A stretch of DNA of 53,728 nt from Candidatus Scalindua sp. (GTDB lineage: Bacteria > Planctomycetota > Brocadiia > Brocadiales > Scalinduaceae): the NCBI GenBank assembly GCA_021777035.1, contig JAIQZR010000097.1, forward strand, positions 1-53,728. The letters run 5' to 3'. A program made the position numbers and the translations under genes. Under the pieces are notes generated by a model. It was not told the DNA's origin. It ran no database searches and saw only the letters and a program-made list of their open reading frames with translations. How positions within the stretch are numbered: position 1 is the first letter of the stretch; every line of letters starts with the position of its first letter. Shown piece after piece: positions 47,452-53,728 of the stretch.

Positions 47452-47644
47452 GGAAGCTCTCTCTGATATATTTGAGAGAATTTTACAATTTGAAAAAGAC
47501 GCCAAATCGGTATATGACGAGTGTGTAGAAAAACTGGATGACGAGACTGCTATCAATATATTGCAAACGATCAGCAATGAAGAAAAGGGCCACATAGAGC
47601 TTGCGAAGCGTCTTATAGAATTAATCCAGGATTAACGAATTACT
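47441..47644 (+). CDS. Small helical protein with ferritin-like E-E-x-x-H motif
   Basis: About 64 residues from the ATG at 47441, ending at the TAA at 47633-47635. AGGAG lies 10 bases upstream, which makes this ATG better than the GTG at 47432. Two helices: SDIFERILQFEKDAKSVYDE and a later NEEKGHIELAKRLIELI. The E-E-K-G-H pattern with an upstream Glu-rich helix resembles half of a rubrerythrin/ferritin-like di-iron bundle, so it may form a dimer or pair with its overlapping neighbour. Function unknown. A decayed copy lies at 47098-47197. Confidence 0.65.
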
Positions 47645-47978
47645 TGGATTTTTCAATATATCTCATTCTTAAATCATAGAGGGCCGTCTCCAGTAACTTT
47701 GTTTCGTCATCAGTAAGATTTCCACAAGTCTTATCCTTAATTATCTGCAATGTGTCAATCGTGAATTTCGCCTGATCAAGATTATGTTCTTTTGTTTTAC
47801 TAAAAGGATTTGCCAGTTCTCCTAAACTAATTAATGCTTGCGTAACAAGACTTGACGCAAACAAGGAAAAACTTGCTTCAGGAATTTTTGGTAAAGGCTT
47901 TTGTGTAGATGTTTCCGTATCATCCTGCTCATTATCAAAATCTGAGCCTGATTGTTTCAGTTTTTCATCACCGTCCAT
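47640..47978 (-). CDS. DUF1844 protein
   Basis: 112 residues. The body, ASFSLFASSLVTQALISLGE followed by NLDQAKFTIDTLQIIKDKT and LTDDETKLLETALYDLRMRY, is the DUF1844 pattern, a small helical cytoplasmic protein of unknown role common in planctomycetes and related phyla. A polar, acidic N-terminal 35 residues is probably disordered. It lies 33 bases after pyrG in the same direction and is probably in the same transcript. Confidence 0.85.
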   Translation of the reverse strand: MDGDEKLKQSGSDFDNEQDDTETSTQKPLPKIPEASFSLFASSLVTQALISLGELANPFSKTKEHNLDQAKFTIDTLQIIKDKTCGNLTDDETKLLETALYDLRMRYIEKSK

Positions 47979-48011
47979 TATTAGGCCTCCATTAAATTGT
48001 ATTGAATTTTC

Positions 48012-49622
48012 TTACGAGATATTATTACTGCTAGTCATTGCTGCTTTAATAAAGTTACTAAAGAGTGGGTGTGGGTTTGTCGGTTTAGATTTGAACTCAG
48101 GGTGGAATTGTACGGCTACAAACCATGGATGGTCTTTCAACTCTATTATCTCTACCAGTTCATTGTCTATGGTAAGGCCACTGCAAATCATTCCTTCCGT
48201 TTCAAAAAGATTTCTATACTTATTGTTGAATTCATATCGGTGCCTGTGTCTTTCTGAAATAATTTCCTGATCATAGCATTTGCGGGCAGTGCTATTTTTT
48301 TTAAGTTTGCATGATTGTGCACCCAATCTCATAGTGCCACCCATTTTTTCAATTGCTTTCTGCTCTTCTAATAGGCATATAACGGGTGCTGGTGTGCTTG
48401 GGTCGAATTCTGTGCTGTTTGCATCTTTCAGGTTGCATACATTTTGTGCAAACTCTATGGCTGCACAATGCATTCCTAAGCACAACCCAAGATATGGAAC
48501 CTTATTTTCTCTTGCATATCTTACGGCATCCACTTTTCCCTCAATTCCCCTTTCTCCAAATCCTCCTGGTATCAAGATTCCATGACATCCTTGAAGATGC
48601 TTTTTTGCACCGTCCTTCTCAATGTCCCCGGATTCTATCCTTTTCACATTCACCCTTGCTGCGTTTGCGATACCCCCGTGTGTTAATGCTTCGTAGATAG
48701 ATTCGTAAGCAGATTGGTGTTCGGTATATTTGCCAACAAGAGCAATTTCGACTATAGTTTTTGAATTTTTCAATATCTCCAACATATTGAGCCATTTGTC
48801 AAGATTGCTTCCATTTGAATCTAAATGGAGCTTCTTTAATATTATTTTGTCGAGTCCTTCTCTGACAAGTAGTAAAGGTATTTCATAGAGATATGGTTTT
48901 ACGTCCTGTTCCTCAATGATTGATTCTTTGTCTACATTGCAGAAAAGAGAAATTTTCTCTTTTATTTCATCAGAGAGTGCTTTTTCCGTTCTGCATATCA
49001 GAATGTCTGGTTCAATTCCTGTTTGTCGTAACATGCCAACACTGTGCTGTGTCGGCTTTGTCTTTATCTCATCTGCTGCTCGGAGAAAAGGTATCAGTGT
49101 CAGGTGTATATACAGAACATTTTCTCTGCCTATTTCTCGGCCAAATTGTCTAATTGCTTCTACAAACGGTTGGCTTTCAATGTCTCCTACAATACCACCT
49201 ATCTCAGAAATTACTATATCCGTATCGGCAGTGGCCAACTTGCGTATACAATCTTTTATCTCATTTGTTATATGAGGTATTACCTGTACTGTTTTTCCAA
49301 GATACTTTCCTTGTCGTTCCTTTGTTATCACGGAGTGATAAATTGAGCCTGTAGTACAATTACAATCCCTATTCGTAACGGCATTTGTAAATCTTTCATA
49401 ATGGCCCAAATCAAGATCTGTTTCCGCACCATCTTCAGTAACATATATCTCTCCATGCTCAAAAGGGCCCATCGTGCCAGGGTCTACATTGATGTAAGGG
49501 TCAAATTTCTGCAAGCTTATTTTGTGACCATGGCTCTCTAAAAGCATACCGATAGATGCGGCATTTAAGCCTTTTCCCAGAGAAGAAACAACACCACCGG
49601 TAACAAATATATGCTTTGTCAT
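48012..49622 (-). CDS. pyrG: CTP synthase
   Basis: 536 residues, full length. It makes CTP from UTP, ATP and glutamine. N-terminal synthase part: [43 protein letters not shown]-terminal class I glutamine amidotransferase: IPGGFGERG, the nucleophile Cys in GLCLGMH, and VAVQFHPEF. It follows kdsB, which uses CTP, so the pair joins CTP supply to KDO activation. Confidence 0.98.
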   Translation of the reverse strand: MTKHIFVTGGVVSSLGKGLNAASIGMLLESHGHKISLQKFDPYINVDPGTMGPFEHGEIYVTEDGAETDLDLGHYERFTNAVTNRDCNCTTGSIYHSVITKERQGKYLGKTVQVIPHITNEIKDCIRKLATADTDIVISEIGGIVGDIESQPFVEAIRQFGREIGRENVLYIHLTLIPFLRAADEIKTKPTQHSVGMLRQTGIEPDILICRTEKALSDEIKEKISLFCNVDKESIIEEQDVKPYLYEIPLLLVREGLDKIILKKLHLDSNGSNLDKWLNMLEILKNSKTIVEIALVGKYTEHQSAYESIYEALTHGGIANAARVNVKRIESGDIEKDGAKKHLQGCHGILIPGGFGERGIEGKVDAVRYARENKVPYLGLCLGMHCAAIEFAQNVCNLKDANSTEFDPSTPAPVICLLEEQKAIEKMGGTMRLGAQSCKLKKNSTARKCYDQEIISERHRHRYEFNNKYRNLFETEGMICSGLTIDNELVEIIELKDHPWFVAVQFHPEFKSKPTNPHPLFSNFIKAAMTSSNNIS

Positions 49623-49759
49623 TTATAAACCTTTACTTTGAATTAACTACGGATAAAAAAACTATTTTAAGATTAAGAGGCGTTTGTTAAGCCAAGCTTG
49701 CGTATTTTTTGCTTTATGGCGTTTTCTAGCTAACTATCCAAAGGCTAGGAGCAATCCGA

Positions 49760-50560
49760 TCATATGCTGTATTTCTCCAGAAACCTTGCAAAATCTTCTG
49801 GTGTGTCTACGCCATCACATGTATGCGGCGTGACAACTACTTTTATTTTGTACCCATTTGAAAGCACTCTAAGTTGCTCCAGTTTTTCTAACTCTTCCTC
49901 TCTTGGTACTGGTAAGTTGGAGAATTTAAGTAAAAAATCCTTACGGTACATATATATACCAAGATGCTTTAAAAATGGAAAAGATGTATTTCCTCTGCTA
50001 TCAATCTCATCTAGAGTCTCCTCTTCCATGGAAAAGTTAGAATGAATATTCCCCTCTCTGACAAACGGGATTGTTGCTCTAGAAAAGTACATCGCATAAC
50101 CATTGTTGTCTACAACTACTTTTACCGTATTAGGATCGTTGAATTCTTCTACAATCCTAATCTTATTTGCAAATGTACAAACTGCTGCGTCTTTTTCAGC
50201 ATACATAGCATCAATCAAATCATCTATCATGCTTCCTCTGATATCTGGTTCATCTCCCTGGATATTTACTACAAAATCTACATCCAGGTTAGATGCTATT
50301 TCTGCGGCCCTGTCCGTTCCAGAGGTGTGATTTACAGATGTCATTTTAACACATCCGCCAAAATCCTTTACAATTTCAGCTATCCGTTGATCATCTGTAG
50401 CAACAATAACTTCATGAACACTCTTCGCCTCCATTACTTTGCTATATACGTGCTCTATCAGGTACTTGCCTGTATGCTCTTTAGCTTCGCTTCTAACTAA
50501 TTTACCAGGAAGTCTGGTTGATGCATATCTTGCCGGGATAATGGCCACCGTTTTTGGCAT
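49760..50560 (-). CDS. kdsB: 3-deoxy-manno-octulosonate cytidylyltransferase (CMP-KDO synthetase)
   Basis: 266 residues. It activates KDO with CTP for lipopolysaccharide core synthesis in the cytoplasm. Marks: IIPARYASTRLPGK, VIVATDD, TSGTDRAAEI, NIQGDEPDI, YFSRATIPF, LGIYMYRKDFL, GVDTPEDF near the end. It is the first gene of a probable kdsB-pyrG-DUF1844 operon, driven by the promoter at 50654-50681. Confidence 0.96.
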   Translation of the reverse strand: MPKTVAIIPARYASTRLPGKLVRSEAKEHTGKYLIEHVYSKVMEAKSVHEVIVATDDQRIAEIVKDFGGCVKMTSVNHTSGTDRAAEIASNLDVDFVVNIQGDEPDIRGSMIDDLIDAMYAEKDAAVCTFANKIRIVEEFNDPNTVKVVVDNNGYAMYFSRATIPFVREGNIHSNFSMEEETLDEIDSRGNTSFPFLKHLGIYMYRKDFLLKFSNLPVPREEELEKLEQLRVLSNGYKIKVVVTPHTCDGVDTPEDFARFLEKYSI

Positions 50561-50653
50561 GGTTTTCCATAATTGGGCTTTTATTGTCTAGATCATGTTA
50601 TTCTAAAACAATATGATTATTATTGTTTTTAATGTTCTCTTCTTAAAAAGCAC

Positions 50654-50681
50654 ATTATAACCATAAGGGGTTTACAGTCAA
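50654..50681 (-). promoter_or_regulatory. Predicted sigma70-type promoter of kdsB-pyrG
   Basis: On the minus strand TTGACT (50676-50681), 16 bases, perfect TATAAT (50654-50659). The leader to the kdsB ATG is about 85 bases. Confidence 0.6.
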
Positions 50682-50890
50682 CTAAAATAACAGGCTAAAT
50701 CCTTAATTTCCATAGACTTAAATATTATATCATACGAATTAGTATTAAAAATAGATTTACTGTAAAATTCGCACATTAATTGTGATTACCGGAGACTCGA
50801 GGGGCATTAACATAATCTATACAGGAGGGAACAAAAGTGTGTTAGCCCAACCGCTTTGGAAGTGCCAACTGATTACAAAAGCGGTCATGT

Positions 50891-50922
50891 AAAAAAGGTG
50901 TCAAGGCCTCTTTGCGCCTTGA
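50891..50922 (-). terminator. Rho-independent terminator after the parvulin isomerase gene
   Basis: On the minus strand TCAAGGC, loop of 8, GCCTTGA (stem within 50901-50922), then ACACC and a run of six T (50891-50896). It lies about 28 bases past the stop at 50950. Confidence 0.75.
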
Positions 50923-50949
50923 TTTGAACAAAATCGTAAACGCAGACCC

Positions 50950-51873
50950 TTAATCAGGTAAGTTCCTGGTAATTTCCGCACTTTCAGCAAGGTTTAAAAG
51001 CCATGGGTTTAACCTGGATTGTACTTTTTGTACCGTTATAAGCTTTACAAGATCATCTTTTACCTCACTAAATTTTTTATTACTTCTAGGTATCCGTTTT
51101 TCAAGCTTAATGATATGGTATCCGTTATCGCTATTTATTATGTCACTGATTTCTCCATTATTCAAATTTGCTACTGCTTTTCCCATAATTCCTTTCGGAC
51201 TAAACGGACGCATTTTACCGCCGCGTGAAGCGGAATTTCTATCAATAGATTCCTTCTTTGCCAATGCCTCAAAATCAGCACCGGATTTAATTCTTTGTAA
51301 GTTTTTTTCTGCATCCCTGATAGTACGAAACACGATCTGCCTGGCAAGGATCTTTTCTCCGAGTTGTTCTTCAAAGACTTCATGGAGCTCTTCGTCTGTG
51401 ACAGTTACTGTCTCCTTTATAATCTTCTCAGCCAATAATTCTGCCTCTACTTGGCCACTAGTAAGTTTAAACATCTTGGCTATGTTTTTCCTGTACTGCT
51501 CCAAGGTTACATCTGCTTTTTCGAGTTCGCGATTGAGATCTTGCTCGTCCTTTAAGCCACCTTTTTTCATTTGATTTTGGATTTGGCCATTAATATGTAA
51601 TTCAATTCTCTCCTTAATCTCTTCCCCGGTTACTGTAAAATTGCGTTTTTCAGCTTCTTGTTTTACTAGTGTTCTTCTTATTATCCGCTCAAGACCTTCC
51701 CTTCCATACAAATTTATAAGTACGTTGGCAAGCATATCATGACTTATTTCTTCTCCGTTTACTACAGCTACTACCTTGCTATCTGACTTAACGTCTGAAC
51801 CCAAAATTAAATTACGACTAGTCATGCCAAGCGTAACAAGCACTGCAACAAATAGAATAGCTATATTCTTCAT
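50950..51873 (-). CDS. Exported parvulin-type peptidyl-prolyl isomerase (SurA/PrsA-like)
   Basis: 307 residues from the ATG at 51873. An upstream in-frame start at 51927 would add 18 residues before the signal peptide, and the ATG at 51873 has AGGA upstream. Signal peptide MKNIAILFVAVLVTLG. A SurA_N-like helical region follows (VVAVVNGEEISHDMLANVLI), then a parvulin domain (ARQIVFRT, FEALAKKESID, GGKMRPFSPKGIMGKAV, NGYHIIKLEKR). It helps fold envelope or outer-membrane proteins in the periplasm-like space. It is transcribed alone and ends at a terminator. Confidence 0.92.
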   Translation of the reverse strand: MKNIAILFVAVLVTLGMTSRNLILGSDVKSDSKVVAVVNGEEISHDMLANVLINLYGREGLERIIRRTLVKQEAEKRNFTVTGEEIKERIELHINGQIQNQMKKGGLKDEQDLNRELEKADVTLEQYRKNIAKMFKLTSGQVEAELLAEKIIKETVTVTDEELHEVFEEQLGEKILARQIVFRTIRDAEKNLQRIKSGADFEALAKKESIDRNSASRGGKMRPFSPKGIMGKAVANLNNGEISDIINSDNGYHIIKLEKRIPRSNKKFSEVKDDLVKLITVQKVQSRLNPWLLNLAESAEITRNLPD

Positions 51874-51917
51874 AATACACGGTTTCCTAAAAAATTGGCT
51901 GAAAAAAGTATCGATCA

Positions 51918-51946
51918 AAAATAACATAGGAGTACGATAGAGTCAA
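51918..51946 (-). promoter_or_regulatory. Candidate promoter of the parvulin isomerase gene
   Basis: On the minus strand TTGACT (51941-51946), 17 bases, TATTTT (51918-51923). About 38 bases of leader before the preferred ATG. Confidence 0.4.
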
Positions 51947-52121
51947 CTTCAATTTATGTATGATACTCGATACTGACTTGTTTTTAAGAAGGCGAACAGA
52001 AACTCCTCCTTCAAGAAATAAATAGCCTGGTTTTGGACATGAAAATTCGCCTTGAGTACACACGGTAGTTGGAATATTTCCGAAAGCGGGACTAAGTACT
52101 AATGTGGACACAAGGATGTTT

Positions 52122-52159
52122 GTGCCAAATAAAGACTTGATCCGTCTATTATTTGGCAC
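52122..52159 (-). other. Perfect 11-bp inverted repeat behind rnpB
   Basis: GTGCCAAATAA (52122-52132) and TTATTTGGCAC (52149-52159) pair fully around a 16-base loop, starting 12 bases past the RNase P RNA 3' end. No T-run follows on either strand. It may be a stop or processing hairpin for rnpB, or a protein-binding site. Confidence 0.5.
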
Positions 52160-52171
52160 TTTACTAATAAT

Positions 52172-52546
52172 CGAAGCAGGCCATAAGCCGAGTTCTGTAT
52201 TTGATGACCATTAATCTAGTTTCGATGTTGCCATCGAAATCAAGCGGCTTACCCGGAGGTTTAAAAGCGGATCACTTTATACCTCTCTATTTAGCCTTTC
52301 TCCCAGCGGGGTTTACCATGCCCCTCCAATCACTCAGAGAGCGGTGGGCTCTTACATTAAGCCTGTTCTGGCCCCACCTTTTCACCCTTACCTTACGAGC
52401 TTGCAAGGCGGTATATTTTCTGTGGCACTTTCCTTGGGATCACTCCCACTCTGTGTTACAGAGCGCCGTATCCTATGGAGCTCGGACTTTCCTCTTCAAA
52501 GATTAGACAGATGAATAATCCTTGAAGCGGCCATCCTGCCTGCTTC
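52172..52546 (-). ncRNA. rnpB: RNase P RNA (bacterial type A)
   Basis: About 375 bases on the minus strand. The 5' end GAAGCAGGCAGGATGGCCGC and the 3' end GGCCTGCTTC pair as helix P1. Conserved pieces seen: GAGGAAAGTCCGAGCTCC (CR-I region, near 52480-52497), AGTGCCACAGAAA, GGTAAACCCCGC and AACTCGGCTTATGG near the 3' end. It is the catalytic part of the enzyme that trims tRNA 5' ends. It abuts the stop codon of the zinc-ribbon gene, so it is either cut from that transcript or started from within the gene. A plus-strand frame over it (52201-52506) is a shadow. Confidence 0.95.
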
Positions 52547-53260
52547 TTAATCGCTATTTTTATCAAGATAGAGTATTCGACTACAGCTTCTACAGAAAAC
52601 CAGATCTTTGCCACCCATAAGCTCGTTTAATGTTTGTGTAGTAACATTCATAGAGCAGCCACCGCAGACATTTCCGATTACCGGAACTACTGCTTTTCCG
52701 CCTTTTATATTTGATAACCGGTTATATTGCTTTAGAGAGTGTTCATCCAACAAGTCTATATATTTTTTTTGTTCATTCTTTGTCTTTTCAATCTCATTAT
52801 CTGTTTCTTTTGTCTCTGTATCGACACAGACCATGAGATCTCCCAGGATCTTCTCTTCGTTTCTTAAACCCTCCGTTGCTTTTTCATATTCCTGGTTAGC
52901 TACTTCCAGTCTTGACATTGTGTCCAACACCTCATCTTCAAGTATCGACATATCGGCTTTTTTACTGCCAATTTTTGTAATCAAAGCGGAATACTCTTTA
53001 TTAGTTTTGATAGAATTCAACTGAACATTATACTTAGTTATTTCCCCTTCATTAGTCTTTATGTCCAACTCTTTTCTGTCAATTTCCTTTTGTATGGACA
53101 GTTTCCCTTTGTGTTTATTTTCAGCAATGATTCTTTTATTTTCTACCAGAATCTTCTTTTCTTGGACGTCCTGTTTCCTGCGTTCTTGAGATATCTTAAA
53201 TTCATTTATCTTGTTTGTTAGCGACTGTAATCTTCTTAGTACTTCAAATTTTTCAATCAT
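52547..53260 (-). CDS. Coiled-coil C4 zinc-ribbon protein (CT398/DUF164-like)
   Basis: 237 residues. A long antiparallel coiled coil (about 10-175) is followed by a zinc ribbon with two Cys pairs, V-C-G-G-C and F-C-R-S-C, 27 residues apart. This is the CT398-like family, thought to bind nucleic acid or sigma/export factors. Its place directly behind an RpoD-like sigma gene (31 bases) fits a shared operon. The stop touches the 5' end of rnpB. Confidence 0.85.
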   Translation of the reverse strand: MIEKFEVLRRLQSLTNKINEFKISQERRKQDVQEKKILVENKRIIAENKHKGKLSIQKEIDRKELDIKTNEGEITKYNVQLNSIKTNKEYSALITKIGSKKADMSILEDEVLDTMSRLEVANQEYEKATEGLRNEEKILGDLMVCVDTETKETDNEIEKTKNEQKKYIDLLDEHSLKQYNRLSNIKGGKAVVPVIGNVCGGCSMNVTTQTLNELMGGKDLVFCRSCSRILYLDKNSD

Positions 53261-53291
53261 TACCTCTTCCCGTATCCATGAAAAATGTTAT

Positions 53292-53728
53292 TTATTTGCC
53301 GTCTCCGACACTATCTAAAAATCCTTCCAGTTTTCTGCTTCTGATAGGATGCTGTAATTTTCTTACTGCCTTTGCTTCTATTTGCCTTACTCTTTCACGA
53401 GTTACCATAAACCTTTTACCAACTTCTTCAAGCGTATACGTATAGCCATCTCCAATGCCATAACGAAGTTTAATTATTTCTCGTTCACGATAAGTGAGTG
53501 TTTCCAGTACACTTTCTATTTTTTCTTTGAGCATTTCCTGTGCTGCAGCAGAAACAGGAGATTCCGCTTTGTCATCTTCTATAAAATCACCAAAAGCGCT
53601 ATCAGCACTTTCTCCTACAGTTCTATCAAGAGAAATTTGATGTCTTGAGATTTTTAACACCCTTCTGGCTTCAGAAACAGAAATTTTTATTTCCTTCGCC
53701 ATCTCTTCGATACTAGGCTCTCTGCCGT
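53292..53728 (-). CDS. rpoD: RpoD-like primary sigma factor, C-terminal part
   Basis: The frame is open through the right edge (the last visible codons before Met read GREPSIEE), so this is the 3' part of a longer gene and not a 136-residue protein. Visible: region 3 (EEMAKEIKIS ... SLDRTVG ... FGDFIEDD) and region 4, with LTYREREIIKLRYG and the helix-turn-helix TLEEVGKRFMVTRERVRQIE that reads the -35 box. This is the primary sigma70 type, in line with the sigma70-like promoters seen in the window. Confidence 0.92.
   Translation of the reverse strand, partial: GREPSIEEMAKEIKISVSEARRVLKISRHQISLDRTVGESADSAFGDFIEDDKAESPVSAAAQEMLKEKIESVLETLTYREREIIKLRYGIGDGYTYTLEEVGKRFMVTRERVRQIEAKAVRKLQHPIRSRKLEGFLDSVGDGK

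Larger units (their letters stand above)
50561..50949. other. Intergenic region holding a promoter and two hairpins
   Basis: Contains the kdsB promoter and the terminator given separately. It also has an 8-bp inverted repeat, ACCGCTTT (50850-50857) with AAAGCGGT (50878-50885). No coding frame is supported. Confidence 0.5.

Noticed and set aside
50042-50500. 152-codon plus-strand frame
   Set aside because: Antisense shadow of kdsB; Cys/Tyr/Ile-rich translation without motifs.
51110-51574. 154-codon plus-strand frame
   Set aside because: Antisense shadow of the parvulin isomerase gene.
51887-52159. 90-codon minus-strand frame between rnpB and the isomerase gene
   Set aside because: It overlaps the perfect hairpin and the isomerase promoter, has no ribosome site and matches no family I know.
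52201-52506. 101-codon plus-strand frame
   Set aside because: It is the complement of RNase P RNA, which fully explains the sequence.

Overview
The window reads as a fragment of an AT-rich (roughly 40% GC by eye) Gram-negative chromosome. CMP-KDO synthetase (kdsB) implies a lipopolysaccharide-type outer membrane. The housekeeping set at the right end (pyrG, a DUF1844 protein, a parvulin isomerase, rnpB, a coiled-coil zinc-ribbon protein and an RpoD-like sigma factor), together with the style of the accessory genes, suggests a planctomycete. My best guess is the anammox order Brocadiales (Scalindua-like). That placement is inference from general resemblance and no search was run.

Layout. 1-348 (-): start of an exported protein with 26-residue repeats, cut by the window edge. 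349-1470: no gene I can support. 1471-2043: a small sulfotransferase. 2482-32510: a long one-directional run of 14 tightly spaced genes. It starts with two translationally coupled giant synthases of the polyunsaturated-fatty-acid/secondary-lipid type (A: ER-like x2, KS, AT, ACP x2, KR; B: KS, AT, DH, PPTase) and a free ACP. These are followed by an alkaline-phosphatase-superfamily enzyme, two alpha/beta hydrolases, a fused double class III CoA-transferase, a beta-propeller/methyltransferase-like fusion, two paralogous B12-type radical SAM proteins, two more methyltransferase-like proteins and two TPR proteins. 32765-40102: a second accessory block. It has an HlyD-type protein with an M50-like membrane region that lacks its zinc motif, a divergent sulfotransferase, and an ACP / condensation-type acyltransferase / FkbH cassette.

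From 40221 rightward the content is mostly housekeeping: eno, a DivIC/FtsB-like protein, proA, a vWA-TSP3-OmpA lipoprotein, an NCS2-like permease and a tandemly duplicated pair of small helical genes with one decayed member. On the minus strand follow DUF1844, pyrG, kdsB, a parvulin isomerase, RNase P RNA, a zinc-ribbon protein and the 3' part of an RpoD-like gene.

How the genes may work together (inference). The two synthases hold a full set of chain-building activities including their own phosphopantetheinyl transferase, so they could make a long acyl or polyketide chain with little outside help. The CoA-transferase, hydrolases and phosphoesterase could release, activate or trim it. The two radical SAM proteins and the one methyltransferase with an intact SAM loop could modify it. 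The degenerate methyltransferase paralogues, the propeller and the TPR proteins look like binding or scaffold parts. The FkbH/ACP/condensation cassette could supply a glyceryl-type unit, and the sulfotransferases on both sides a sulfate. The product is unknown.
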